Shown: positions 1-9,925 of the stretch, piece by piece
Layout: each line of letters starts with the position of its first letter
How positions within the stretch are numbered: position 1 is the first letter of the stretch
Assembly (NCBI RefSeq): GCF_041296265.1
Contig: NC_091695.1
Coordinates: 30,399,001 to 30,463,000, forward strand
From: Equus caballus
Lineage: Eukaryota > Chordata > Mammalia > Perissodactyla > Equidae
DNA: 64,000 bases
Direction of reading: 5' to 3'
Notes under the pieces: model-generated
The model's database searches: none
The model's input: the letters and a program-made list of their open reading frames with translations, nothing else
What the model was told of the DNA's origin: nothing
Program-made: the position numbers and the translations under genes

Positions 1-690
1 AGTGGGGGGGGGGGGGTGGCGCAGACCCCTGTGCTAACAGGCCAGAGGAAGAATTCCAATGGCATTTGGCAGCTTCTGTGTCAGCTTGCCTGTACTAGAT
101 CATAATAATGCCCACTGCCAATGTCTCAGTCCCTGTGGATGTCTCACTTCTCAGCGAGATCCACCCAGAGCCTATCAAGTGATTCTCTTTTCACCAAAGG
201 ACTGTACACTTTTCTTTCTGGTGATTTTAGATTGCTTTCCAAAATGGGTGAATTTGCACATGGGCTCTTTAAGAGTAGGCTTTTGTTCCCTTTATGTCTG
301 ATAGCTTTGGGGGGGTATTCCTTATTGTAGTTAATAGCCAGCAAAGCCAAAAATTATGACACCTATCTCATTTGTGTTGAATCTAAAAGTTGCTATGGCT
401 GTAATCTTCCCCTACTCAGACAGCCCAATCCTCCACAAATGGCTTCATACCTTAGGATCATTCCCTCCCAGCTGAGAAGTGTCATAGCTTGAAGGTGGCT
501 TTTTTTCTCTCCAGTAAGGAATTTATACCTCTTCTAGCTCTGCCAGCACTGTCCCTTGTTGCCAGTGTTCTTTTTATTCACTTTTCAGTGATCTCCAAGA
601 GGTAATTGTTCCAAAAGTAGTTGTAAATTTGTTGTGTCCATGGGAGGGGGGGAGTTTAGAGTCCACCTACACCTCAATCTTGATGCCTTC
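1..690 (-). repeat. L1 LINE 5' end (antisense), partial
   Basis: The right end (about 540-690) reads, in reverse complement, like the start of a mammalian L1 5'UTR: a terminus resembling the usual CAAGATGGCG-type start, then the region antisense to the tract about neutral residues around 600-680. The rest continues leftward out of the window as probable L1 5' sequence. A G-run lies at 4-16. Short open frames here (for example 59-301) have no protein likeness. The L1 ends where the duplicated OR flank (copy 1) begins, so it may cut or replace the left part of that unit. The identification is from memory of L1 5'UTR sequence. Confidence 0.55.
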
Positions 691-764
691 TTCCCAGTAA
701 TGCAGCATAATATGTGGAAAAGAACTCCAATTTAGAACACAAAATTAAACCTATTAATAGAAGG

Positions 765-985
765 CATACTGTGTACTACACAGTCTCAGTGTTTTATAAG
801 CATTTAACTAATTTGATTCTCTGTATGACAAACTACTCTATCAAGGAGCTACTACTATCAGCCTTATTTTATAGGTGAAAATTCTGAGGCTTGAAGAGCT
901 TAATTTGCTGAAGTTCACACAATCAGCTAGTGGAAAACTGGCATTCAAACCAGATTGGCTGATATCAATGCCCATGGTTGTAACC
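765..985 (-). repeat. MIR SINE (antisense)
   Basis: The order of motifs matches an inverted MIR: a region about falling counts of tissue 'attt' blocks, then a conserved core resembling 'aaggtcacacaaccag' (here diverged), then the 'attcaaaccagattggct' type segment. The same MIR is seen in copies 2 (about 30130-30350) and 3 (about 43065-43290), so it was present before the duplications. Confidence 0.65.
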
Positions 986-1939
986 ATGATAAGTTATGAT
1001 TTTGTAATAAAGAAGTTCTACTGTATTCCTTATTGACTTGTTTTCCTCACTTGTGCATAGGAAATCAGCCCTATCTGCCTCACACTGCTGCTGTGATGAT
1101 TGATTTAGGTCAGCTATTTGAGAAAGTGTACTTAAAATGAAAGTACTCTGTAAACAAGTAAGTGTCTACATATCTAATTTATTGTTATCAGGCTGTATCA
1201 TCAACCAGATGTGTCATCTTGGGGAAATCTCTTAGCTCCACTGGCTTCAGATCCTCACCAGGAAATTCACGGTATTGGACTAGATGATCTCTAGGTGCTT
1301 TCCTACTTCAGTGACTCCAACTGTATTAAAAGAAAAGCTATAATCATGAGATCATAATAGGACCATGGGTAAGTGGGGAATTTAATCAGAAGGGACATGA
1401 GAAAGTGGGACATGAAATTATCAGGAAAAGAACTCTATGTCTCAAGAGAGCAAGTGCATGGAGAGTTTTCTCCCTGTAATTGTCTTTTCTCCTTTCACCT
1501 CTGTCCTAATAACATATTTAAGAGGACTCCAGATATGCGCATCTCTTTGGCTGTGAGTGGACAGCCAATTTCATGGCCAAAATCACACATCTTGGAGTGT
1601 AATAGGGTCCAGTTGTAAAATTCCTTTGGAAAAGAAATAAGCAATTTCAACCTTTGGCAAGAAGCTTGTCTTCCTGGAGGATCTGGGTCAAGGTCAGAGA
1701 GCAAGATTTATAGAAAACAGTGAATTCTATGCTATCTCAATTGCTGTGTGATTCTTCTAGTAGGAAGAGGAAGTACATGAAGCATGGGTTATGGTCCTCA
1801 ATCTCATTCATTCTTCAACTCTCCCCTCTTTCTCACTTCCACACCCTGCACTTATATCTCTTCTGCAGGTTTTCTTTCACCTTACCCAAATTCTATGGTA
1901 TACAGTGAAAAGAATAATTTCTAAACTAAACTGTCAGGC

Positions 1940-2115
1940 ATGGATGTTGAGTACTGGTTCTCAATTTCCTAAGTGTATGATCTCAAACGCTGTTAATTTC
2001 TGTTTTTCACCTGTAAATTGGGGATAATAGAATCACCTATAATATAATGAGACAATATGTATAAAGGCTAACACATTGTAGATATTAATAATTGAGCACT
2101 GAATCAAAATAATAA
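1940..2115 (+). repeat. MIR SINE (sense)
   Basis: Sense MIR 3' half, including the diagnostic 'ctgtaaattggggataata' phrase at 2011 followed by a decayed tail. Positions 2011-2087 recur as a 95% identical inverted copy at 2432-2508. Confidence 0.75.
2011..2087 (+). repeat. Left arm of 77-bp imperfect inverted repeat
   Basis: Compared base by base with the reverse complement of 2432-2508, this arm differs at only 4 of 77 positions. The arm is part of a MIR, but two independent MIRs would be far more diverged, so this is a secondary inverted duplication. Confidence 0.9.
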
Positions 2116-2188
2116 CTTGCTGAATTTCAGGATTAACTAAGATAAAATATGCTTGTCTGTGTTTCCCAACTTTATACAGTCCACTGCC

Positions 2189-2428
2189 TTTTTTAAAATT
2201 TTTATTTTATTTTTTTTGAGGAAGATTAGCCCTGAGCTAACATCTGCTGCCAATCCACCTCTTTTTTCCTGAGAAAGACTGGCCCTGAGCTAACATCCGT
2301 CTCCATCTTCCTGTACTTTATATGTGGGGCAGCTGCCTCAGCATGGCTTGATGAGCGGTCCCATGTCTGCACCTGGGAACCAAACCAGCAAACCCCAGGC
2401 CACCAAAGCGGAATGTGCAAAATTAACT
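2189..2428 (-). mobile_element. ERE SINE (tRNA-derived), antisense
   Basis: Poly-T start, then the antisense tail phrase 'ccctgagctaacatc' (seen twice), 'ctttatatgtggg', and an antisense tRNA-like head around 2350-2425 with 'accaaaccagcaaacccc'. The final antisense head bases seen in other copies are missing or replaced. It lies in the loop between the two arms of the 77-bp inverted repeat. Confidence 0.9.
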
Positions 2429-2431
2429 GCT

Positions 2432-2508
2432 TAATATCTACAATGTGTTAACCTTTATAGATATTGTCTCATTATATTATAGATGATTCTATTCTCCCCA
2501 ATTTACAG
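2432..2508 (-). repeat. Right arm of 77-bp imperfect inverted repeat
   Basis: Reverse-complement partner of 2011-2087 with 4 mismatches in 77. The loop (2088-2431) contains about 100 bp of unique sequence plus an ERE SINE. The right arm has lost the rest of the MIR, which shows that only part of it was copied. Confidence 0.9.
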
Positions 2509-3391
2509 TTTATCAATTGTATTTATATAAGTAGGTTTTTCACCCATAGCCAAGTTTAAATTGTTGTATCATATTTTTTTCTCATAGTTTCTGGCTTCAT
2601 GTTATAGTTTAGAAATTTCTTTCCCATCCTAAGATTATATAAATGCATATCTATTAATCCCTCTAATGCTTTTTACTGATAGTGAGCCAGGTTTAAGCGA
2701 TCACTTCGGGCAGAGATTATCCTTTTTCTATCAGTTTAAAATACTACCTATATCGTATGTTAAATTCTTACCAATGTTAAAATTTACTTGTTAAATTCTA
2801 TTTCTTCTTTTGACATGTCTATTTTTACAAGAATAAGGAATTGTTAATGTTTATATTATTTTTTAAAGTCTGAATCTCCAAGTCTTTTTAATTATTAATC
2901 TTTTTTCAAAATTTCCTTGGTCATTAATATTGATTTACTCTTTCAACTCAAGGAAGATCACTTTGGATATGGAACATAGCCAGTTGTTGTTATCTGCTAT
3001 GAATCTATTAGTGAGCTATAACACACTGAATGTATCAACAAACATATGAAATATACTTTTGTTGTATTTGGGAATTGAAACAGTTGCTTTGACTCTTTCT
3101 CGACATCAATGCTCATCATAGCTTGATGATGGTTATCTGTTGACTCAAGTGTACATGAACTGAAGCAAACTAAACAGAAGATCATTTCTGTGATTTGTAT
3201 CTTTATGACTTCAGGTGGTTTGATTTGTCTGGATGCTAGGTCTGAATCTACACCTGCCCAGAAGTAATGATGCCTAGCTGTCTACAGAGCTGATGATGTC
3301 TCAGGAATTTCCCCAAGTTAACCCATAAATTCTAGCACCCCTGGCATTCCTTTTTACAGGTACAGCTGTCATTCATAGTTATCTGTAAGTA

Positions 3392-3545
3392 ATCAATGAT
3401 AGTAATAGCCAACATCTATTGAACAATTAATGTGTCCTGGATTGTGTGCTGAGCAGTGTCATGAATTTCCTCATAAAACCCTCCCATTAACCTTACAGTT
3501 AAGGGGCTCTTGTCCTCACTTTGTTATGAGTAAATCATTTCTAGT
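3392..3545 (-). repeat. MIR SINE (antisense)
   Basis: Begins with the inverted MIR 3' phrase 'aatagccaacatctattga' and continues through the 'cctcataaaaccctcc' segment in the expected order. The stretch between 2509 and 3391 is AT-rich and holds nothing that I recognise. Confidence 0.75.
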
Positions 3546-3597
3546 GTGTTAAAACCACCAGGGTAAGTTCAGAGCATGAGAGAGTATCAAAACTAAA

Positions 3598-6490
3598 ATT
3601 ATTTTTTTCCATTTGTATTGATATACGGTTGATATACAACATTGTATAAGTTCAAGGTGTACAACATAATTTACTATATATATATATATAATAAAATGAT
3701 CACCACAGTAAGATTAATCTTCATCACCTCACATAATTACAGTATTCTTCCTTGTGATGAGAACTTTGAGATCTAGTCTCTTAGCAACTTTTAAATATAT
3801 GATACAGTATTGTTAACTATACTCATCATGCTGTACATTATATTCACAGATCTTATTTACCTTATAACTGGAAATGTTTTACTTTCTGACCACCTTCACC
3901 CAATTCCCCTACCTTCCACTCCTTGCCTCTGGCAACCACAAATCTGATCTTTGTTTCTATGAGTTTGTTTCGTTTTAGATTCCACATACAGTGAGACCAT
4001 AATGTGCTTGCCTTTCTCTGTCTGATTGATCTTACTTAGCATAATATCCTGATGGTCTATCCATATTGTCACAAATTCCAGGATATCCTTCTTTTTTATG
4101 CCTGAACAATATTCCTTTATGATACATCCTATTATTTATGTTATTTATACATGTGTTATTTATATTTATAAATATATAATTTGACTTTTTATCCATTTAT
4201 CTGTTGGTGGTTGCTTAGATTGTTTCAATACTCTGGCTATAATAAATAATCCTGCAATGAACATTGGGATACAGGTTTGTTTTAGGGGCAGTGATACCAT
4301 TTCCTTTGTATATATATATATATCTCCAAGATATGGAATTGCTGGATCATATGGTAGGTCTATTTTTAATTTTTTGAAAAAGCTCTATACTGTTTTCCAT
4401 AGTCACTATACCAATTTAAATTCTCATAGCAGTGCACGTTTCCCTTTTCTCCACATTCTGGCCAGGAGTTGTTGTCTCCTTTTTGATTATAGCCATTCTA
4501 ACAGTTGTGAGTTGGTATCTTACTGCGATTTTGATTTGAAATTCCCTGATGATTATGATGTTGAGCACATATTTATGTACCTGTTGGCATTTTATATGTC
4601 TTCTTTGGAAAAATATCTATTCTGGTCCTATGAAAAATTTGAATTGGATTATTTATTTTCTTGCTACGGAGTTGTATGTGTTCCTATATATTTTAGATAT
4701 TAACTCCTTATCAGAGATGTGATGTGCTAATATTTTCTGCTATTCTGTTGGTTACCTTTTCATTTTGCTTATCATTTTCTTTGCTGTGCAGAAGCCTGTT
4801 AGTTTGATATAATCCATCTTATGTATTTATTTATTTAATTATTTAATTTCACTTGTGCTTTAGGTGTGATATCCAAAACATCATTTCCAATCCATGTTCA
4901 GAAGTTTTTTCCCTATGTTTTCCTCAAGGAGTCTTATGATTACAGGTCTTAAACTTAAGTCTTCATTCATTTTGAGTTTTTTTTTGTGAGTGATGTAAGA
5001 TCAGGGTCTAGTTTCATTCTTTTGCATGTGAATATCCAATTTTCCCATCATCATTTATTGAAGAAACTGTTTTTTTCCATTGAGTATTTTAGGCTCTCTT
5101 GTCAAATGTTAGTTGACCATATATACACAGTTTTATTTCTGGGGTCTTGATCCTGTTCCATTGGTCTTTGTGTCTGTTTCTATGCCAGTGGCATACTGTT
5201 TTTATTTCTATGGCTTTGTAGCATAGTTTGAAACATTTGCCAGCTTTATTCTTCTTTCTCAAGATTGCTTTGTCTATACGAAGTCTTTTGTGGTTCTACA
5301 GGGATTTTAGGATTGTTTGTTCTATTTCTGTGAAAAATGCCATTGGAATTTTGATAGAGATTGCATTGAGTCTATTGGCAGATTTGTGTAGCATAGACTT
5401 TTTAATAATATTAATTCTTCCAATCCATGTACATGGGATACCTTTCAATTTACTTGTACCTTTTTCAATTTCTTTGGTCAGTGACTTATAGTATTCAGTG
5501 AAGAGATCTTTCACCTTCCTGTTTAATTTTTTTCTACACATCTTATTGTTTTTGATGCTATTGTAAATGGGATTGGTTCTTTATGTCTTTTTCAGACAAT
5601 TTGTGTTAGTATATAGAATGCTTATTTTGTATCCCAGGACTTTAGTGAATTATTTGATTAGATCTAACAGTTTTTAGTGAAGATTTTAGGATTTTCTATA
5701 CGTAAAATCATGTCATCTGCAAATAGACACAATTTCAATCTTTTATTTCCATTTATGAGGCTTTATTATTATTATTTTGACTTTATTGTGTTGGCTAGGG
5801 CTTATTGTCGTGTTTTAGGAATAAAGAGAATGGCCATCTTTGTCTTCTTCCTGGTCTTAGAAAAAAATCTTACAACCATTTACCATTGAGTATGATCTTA
5901 GATGTCACTTTGTTAAATATGGCCTTTATTAAGTTCGATTTAGTTCCTTTTATACCTAATTTATTGAGAATTTTTATCAGGAATGTATGTTGAATTTTGT
6001 CAAATGCTTTTTGTGCATCTATGGAGAATTATATGATTTTTATATTTCATTTTATTAACGTGACTATCACTTTTGTTAATTTTTGTATACTAAACCATCT
6101 GTGCATCCTCAGAATGAATCCTACTTGATAGTGGAGTATGATCCTTTTAGTATGCTGCTGAATTCTGTTTGTTAGGATTTTTTTTTGAAAATTTAGAATC
6201 TGTATTCAACAGGTCAGGGACATTGACCTGCAGTTTTCTTTTCTTCTAATGTCCTTATCTGGCTTTGGTATCAGTGCTGGCAGGGGGAGGGACCATGGAG
6301 TCAGAGTGTAGCTGTTCCTCTAACTTTCTAACAGGATTCTTCTCATTCTCTGTGGCCCATGGGGATATTTCAGCCTCATCCCCGTGTTCTAGGATTTTCA
6401 AAATGATGTGTTGTTACGAGTCGTTGCTAGTTTTTTCTGGCAAGAGTGACAAAGTGCATGACCTATTTTGCCATCTTGATGACGTCATTC
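3598..6490 (-). mobile_element. L1 LINE, internally deleted, antisense
   Basis: The left end is the antisense L1 3' region ('attgatatacggttgatat'), followed by a (TA)n run at 3675-3691. Antisense ORF2 sequence covers about 4250-6250. A minus-strand open stretch at 5296-5541 encodes ORF2-like residues such as [12 protein letters not shown] and [11 protein letters not shown], typical of the region after the reverse-transcriptase core. At about 6275 the sequence jumps from mid ORF2 to 5'UTR-like DNA, and it ends near 6485 with the antisense L1 start (GATGACGTCAT). About half of a full 6-kb L1 is missing between. Its coding frames are broken. Confidence 0.85.
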
Positions 6491-7025
6491 AGAATAAAAA
6501 CTCTAAAGTCTGAACCCTTAACCACAGTACTATGCTGTTTCCTAAGATGCAAAATATCCTACAATTGATACAGTAGTTGGGGCTAATATTTGTACCAGCC
6601 TCCCTTAGGAATAGTTCATATGAAGACTTCCCTAAGAAGACTTACTTCATAACTTTATTGGGCATACATGCTATCCCCCAAGAAAATATCAGGATTATAA
6701 ATTATGATATAATTTTCCAGGCCATGTTGAAGGTGTTGTATTAAATATATTTGTAAAAAGTTTGAGAAGTTATTATAAACAGGGTAATTTTTCTTATGTG
6801 TAAAAGAAGAAAATTTTAAAAATCTACCTGGATGAGATCTTGGAGAGAAGAGCTATTTCAAGTTTATTCTGGAATGATGCCAGTTTTACCTCACTATTAT
6901 TAAGCAGCAGTTATGTATTGAATTTTCAAAATTCCTATAAAATCTTACAGTTTTACAATGATCTCTCTCATATAATTATAGAGTTTCTATTGCTTTTTAG
7001 AAAATTTTTAAAATATTTAATATTT

Positions 7026-7313
7026 CATCTCCACATACCCATGTACTTCTTCCTCCATAATGTGTCGTTCATTGATATCTGCTACGTGACCTCCACAGCC
7101 CCCAAGATACTCTCCAACTTCTTCCAGGAGTAGCAAACTATCACCCTTGTGGGTTGTGCTGTTCAATACTTCACCCTTCCAAACGTGGGACTGAGTGAGT
7201 CTTGTCTCATGACAGCCATGGTTTATGATTGATATGCTGCCATTTGTAACCCACTTCTCTATTCATCCATCATGTCACCCACTCTGTGTGTTCAGATGGT
7301 TCTGGGGTCCTAT
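7026..7313 (+). pseudogene. OR5AN1 fragment (olfactory receptor pseudogene, TM2-TM4)
   Basis: This 288-bp stretch matches 7757-8046 inside the neighbouring intact OR5AN1, with about 19 mismatches in 285 aligned bases (about 93% identity). It covers the LHTPMYFFL motif through the MAYDRY region and stops just after the TM4 start. It has an in-frame stop at 7131-7133, and the MAYDRY motif is damaged (Asp then stop-like TGA at 7230). Neither end of the gene is present. AT-rich tracts of the ttaaatatttaat type border it on both sides (about 7000-7025 and 7314-7360), so it looks like a short copied patch and not a decayed whole gene. Confidence 0.9.
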
Positions 7314-7594
7314 ATTAAATATTTAATTTAATAAATATTTAATATTTTTAAAATATGTCTTTTAATTTTTCTGAGACCTCATCAGGTAATTGGGAACCTG
7401 AAACACTGAGAAGGTCCTATTTGGCACTTAGATGGAAACTGTAGTCTTTCTTCTAGGACGGTAAAGCGTTTTCCATTTTTCAGTGCTCAGTGAAGGGAAG
7501 AAAATGGCAGATGTGAGAATTATAATGTTGTCATTTCACGTGAGTCAGTAATGCATTCTTTTGACTCTTTTCTCATTTTAGGAGCACCAAGCCA

Positions 7595-8533
7595 ATGACT
7601 CAAGGAGGAAATATTACAGCTATCACCCATTTCCTCCTCTTGGGATTCTCAGATTTCCCCGGAATCAGAGCAGTGCTCTTCGTTGTATTCCTGTTGGTGT
7701 ACATTATGACTCTGATTTGGAACCTGTGTCTCATCATCTTAATAAGGATGGATTTCCATCTCCACACACCCATGTACTTCTTCCTCCATAATCTGTCCTT
7801 CATTGATATCTGCTACGTGACCTCCACAGTCCCCAAGATGCTCTCCAACTTTTTCCAGGAGCAGCAAACCATCACCCTTGTGGGTTGTGCTGTTCAATAC
7901 TTCATCTTTTCAACCATGGGACCGAGTGAGTCTTGTCTCATGACAGCCATGGCTTATGATCGATATGCTGCCATTTGTAACCCACTTCTCTATTCATCCA
8001 TCATGTCACCCACTCTGTGTGTTCAAATGGTGCTTGGGTCCTATATGGCAGGATTCTCTGGTTCTATATCCCAATTGTGTGCCATGCTTCAGCTCCAATT
8101 CTGTGGGCCTAATGTCATCAACCACTTCTTCTGTGACATGCCCCAACTGTTAGTCCTGTCCTGCACTGACACTTTCTTTGTACAACTCATGACTGCGGTA
8201 TTAATAGTGATCTTTGGGATAATAAATGTCTCAATTATCATGATATCTTATGGCTGTATTGTCATCTCCATTATGAAGATCACTTCAGCTAAAGGCAGGT
8301 CCAAGGCTTTCAGCACCTGTGCTTCTCACCTGACAGCAGTGACCCTCTTCTATTCCTCAAGTATCTTTGTCTACTTGAGTTCCAGCTCTGGCGGTTCCTC
8401 CAGCTTTGACAGGTTTGCATCAGTCTTCTACACTGTGGTGATTCCCATGTTGAATCCCTTGATTTATAGTCTGAGGAACAAAGAAATCAAAGACGCCTTG
8501 AAGAGGTTGCAAAAGAAGGGAAAGTATTGCTGA
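7595..8533 (+). CDS. OR5AN1: Olfactory receptor OR5AN1
   Basis: A single-exon class II odorant receptor of 312 residues, a seven-transmembrane GPCR of olfactory neuron cilia that couples to G-olf. Visible landmarks are an N-glycosylation site N6-I-T, LHTPMYFFL at 56-64, MAYDRY at 119-124 ending TM3, the Cys98-Cys180 pair, SY at the TM5 end (218-219), KAFSTCASHL at 237-246 (TM6) and PMLNPLIYSLRN at 284-295 (TM7). The sequence closely follows human OR5AN1 as I recall it (MTGGGNIT start, GGSSSFDRFASVFYTVVIPMLNP near the end). Human OR5AN1 and its mouse counterpart are known muscone/musk receptors. A good splice acceptor (tctcattttag) ends at 7581, 13 bp before the ATG, as is usual for OR coding exons. 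The frame is intact and no odd residues stand out. The ligand in this species is inferred. Confidence 0.92.
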   Translation: MTQGGNITAITHFLLLGFSDFPGIRAVLFVVFLLVYIMTLIWNLCLIILIRMDFHLHTPMYFFLHNLSFIDICYVTSTVPKMLSNFFQEQQTITLVGCAVQYFIFSTMGPSESCLMTAMAYDRYAAICNPLLYSSIMSPTLCVQMVLGSYMAGFSGSISQLCAMLQLQFCGPNVINHFFCDMPQLLVLSCTDTFFVQLMTAVLIVIFGIINVSIIMISYGCIVISIMKITSAKGRSKAFSTCASHLTAVTLFYSSSIFVYLSSSSGGSSSFDRFASVFYTVVIPMLNPLIYSLRNKEIKDALKRLQKKGKYC

Positions 8534-9925
8534 GGTCACAGATTATGAGATTTTTGACATATTTATCCTATCAGAATCACCTTAACCCAGAATAATATGC
8601 ACAAGAATGCACTATAACAAAATTCATACTGCCTTTGGAAAAAGAAGACTTAATTTGACACAAATAATATGCCAAAATGGACCAATAGGTGACTCAATGC
8701 CATGCAAACACAATATCTTTAAGTCCTAGAGGTTCATGAACATCAGCTTACATGAGGAGTAGATTGATCATTTATTTATATATCAATCTTTCCATCATTT
8801 ATGAAACATCAGGTTTAAAAACTTGTTGCTTCCTTTAGTTTCTGAGATTGAACCCTGCCCAATTGCAGGACTCTGACATGAAAGGAAAGGTAACAGACAG
8901 AGGTCCTCTTGGATATAGAAACTTTGTCACTCAAATATTTTGATGCAGCAGCATGACTAAGACACAGAAGTGACCAATGTTTGTTTTGTGTTTCTGACCA
9001 GAATAGGAAGGAACAAAGAGAAAGGATGTGACTTTGGACAGAAACAATCCTGTGCAATTGGTCTGGTTGTGCCTACTGCAAAGACCAATCTTACCTAGCT
9101 AGTGTTTGTCTAAGGCCTCTTTCAATGCTAATCATCTAATAAATTTTTGATTACATCCTAGTCTATACCACCTATAGTCTAAGGAAGGAGGAGGTGATTT
9201 GAATCATAAAAGGAATGGAAGGAAGTATCTTGTCCCTTCAATGCCATTTATTTATGAATCTGATGAGTTAATTTTTTGCACATAGTGTCCAGTGGGGATT
9301 TCTGATGGGAGATGATATTCAAAATCCATGTCACAGCCAATAGCAATTTCTGATATTGTGGGACTCAACTCTCCCTTTTTCTCCCCCATCCAATCTGGAA
9401 AATTTACCCTTGGTTCACATAGCCAATGGGATCACACTACCAAATCATTTTTCATATCTCAAACATCTGAAAGTATTTGGTGTGAGAATACATGTGACAG
9501 CTCATCATAATAACAGAATTACTGAATATTCAGTATTGCAAAGACAAAGAGCAAATATGGAAAATTGATATACTTTCTTTCCTATCATTTTGTTCAACAT
9601 TTTATGTCTTAGAGATTTATGGTTTTTTGGGGTGATATTATAGATGAAGTAGAATGGTTTGTGTTACTCTAATGCTGATATTTCCAGCAAACTTCAAGGG
9701 CCAGGAAAGGAGATAGATGGTGGTACAATCAAGGTTCTCAACTCTGAACAGTTTTTGCTGTGTGAAGTAGGAGAGAAAGTTGTGGTCAGGTTAAAAAAAA
9801 GATGTGTAGCAACACTGAATGTTGACTTTCGAGATTGCTTGACTTGAACAAACTGGTACAAAACATGTCATTATATTTACATATTATTCTTAGAGTTTCA
9901 TTGAATTCTTATTTTTGGCTTGTTA
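8534..9925. other. OR5AN1 3' flank, no gene recognised
   Basis: AT-rich sequence. Small open frames (for example 8815-9057 minus, 9328-9568 plus) resemble no known protein and have no splice context that I trust. Part of it could be OR5AN1 3'UTR, but no convincing polyadenylation signal could be chosen. Confidence 0.5.

Larger units (their letters stand above)
691..2145 (+). repeat. Duplicated OR 3' flank, copy 1 of 3
   Basis: This stretch aligns by eye, in the same orientation, with 30061-31565 (copy 2), and its first part aligns with 42995-43811 (copy 3). All three start with a near-identical phrase about 'taatgcagcataatatg' and share the later 'cctaataacatatttaagag' type region in copies 1 and 2. 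It contains an antisense MIR-like segment (about 765-985) and a sense MIR-like segment (about 1940-2115). No gene is recognised inside. In copies 2 and 3 an olfactory receptor lies 1.7-1.9 kb upstream. Here that position is occupied by L1 sequence and the window edge. Confidence 0.8.

Noticed and set aside
4257-4703. 148-residue plus-strand open frame
   Set aside because: Antisense of the L1 ORF2 C-terminal region. Not a gene.
6840-7133. 97-residue open frame that ends in OR-like residues
   Set aside because: The first half is AT-rich flank, only the end is the OR5AN1 patch, and it stops inside it.
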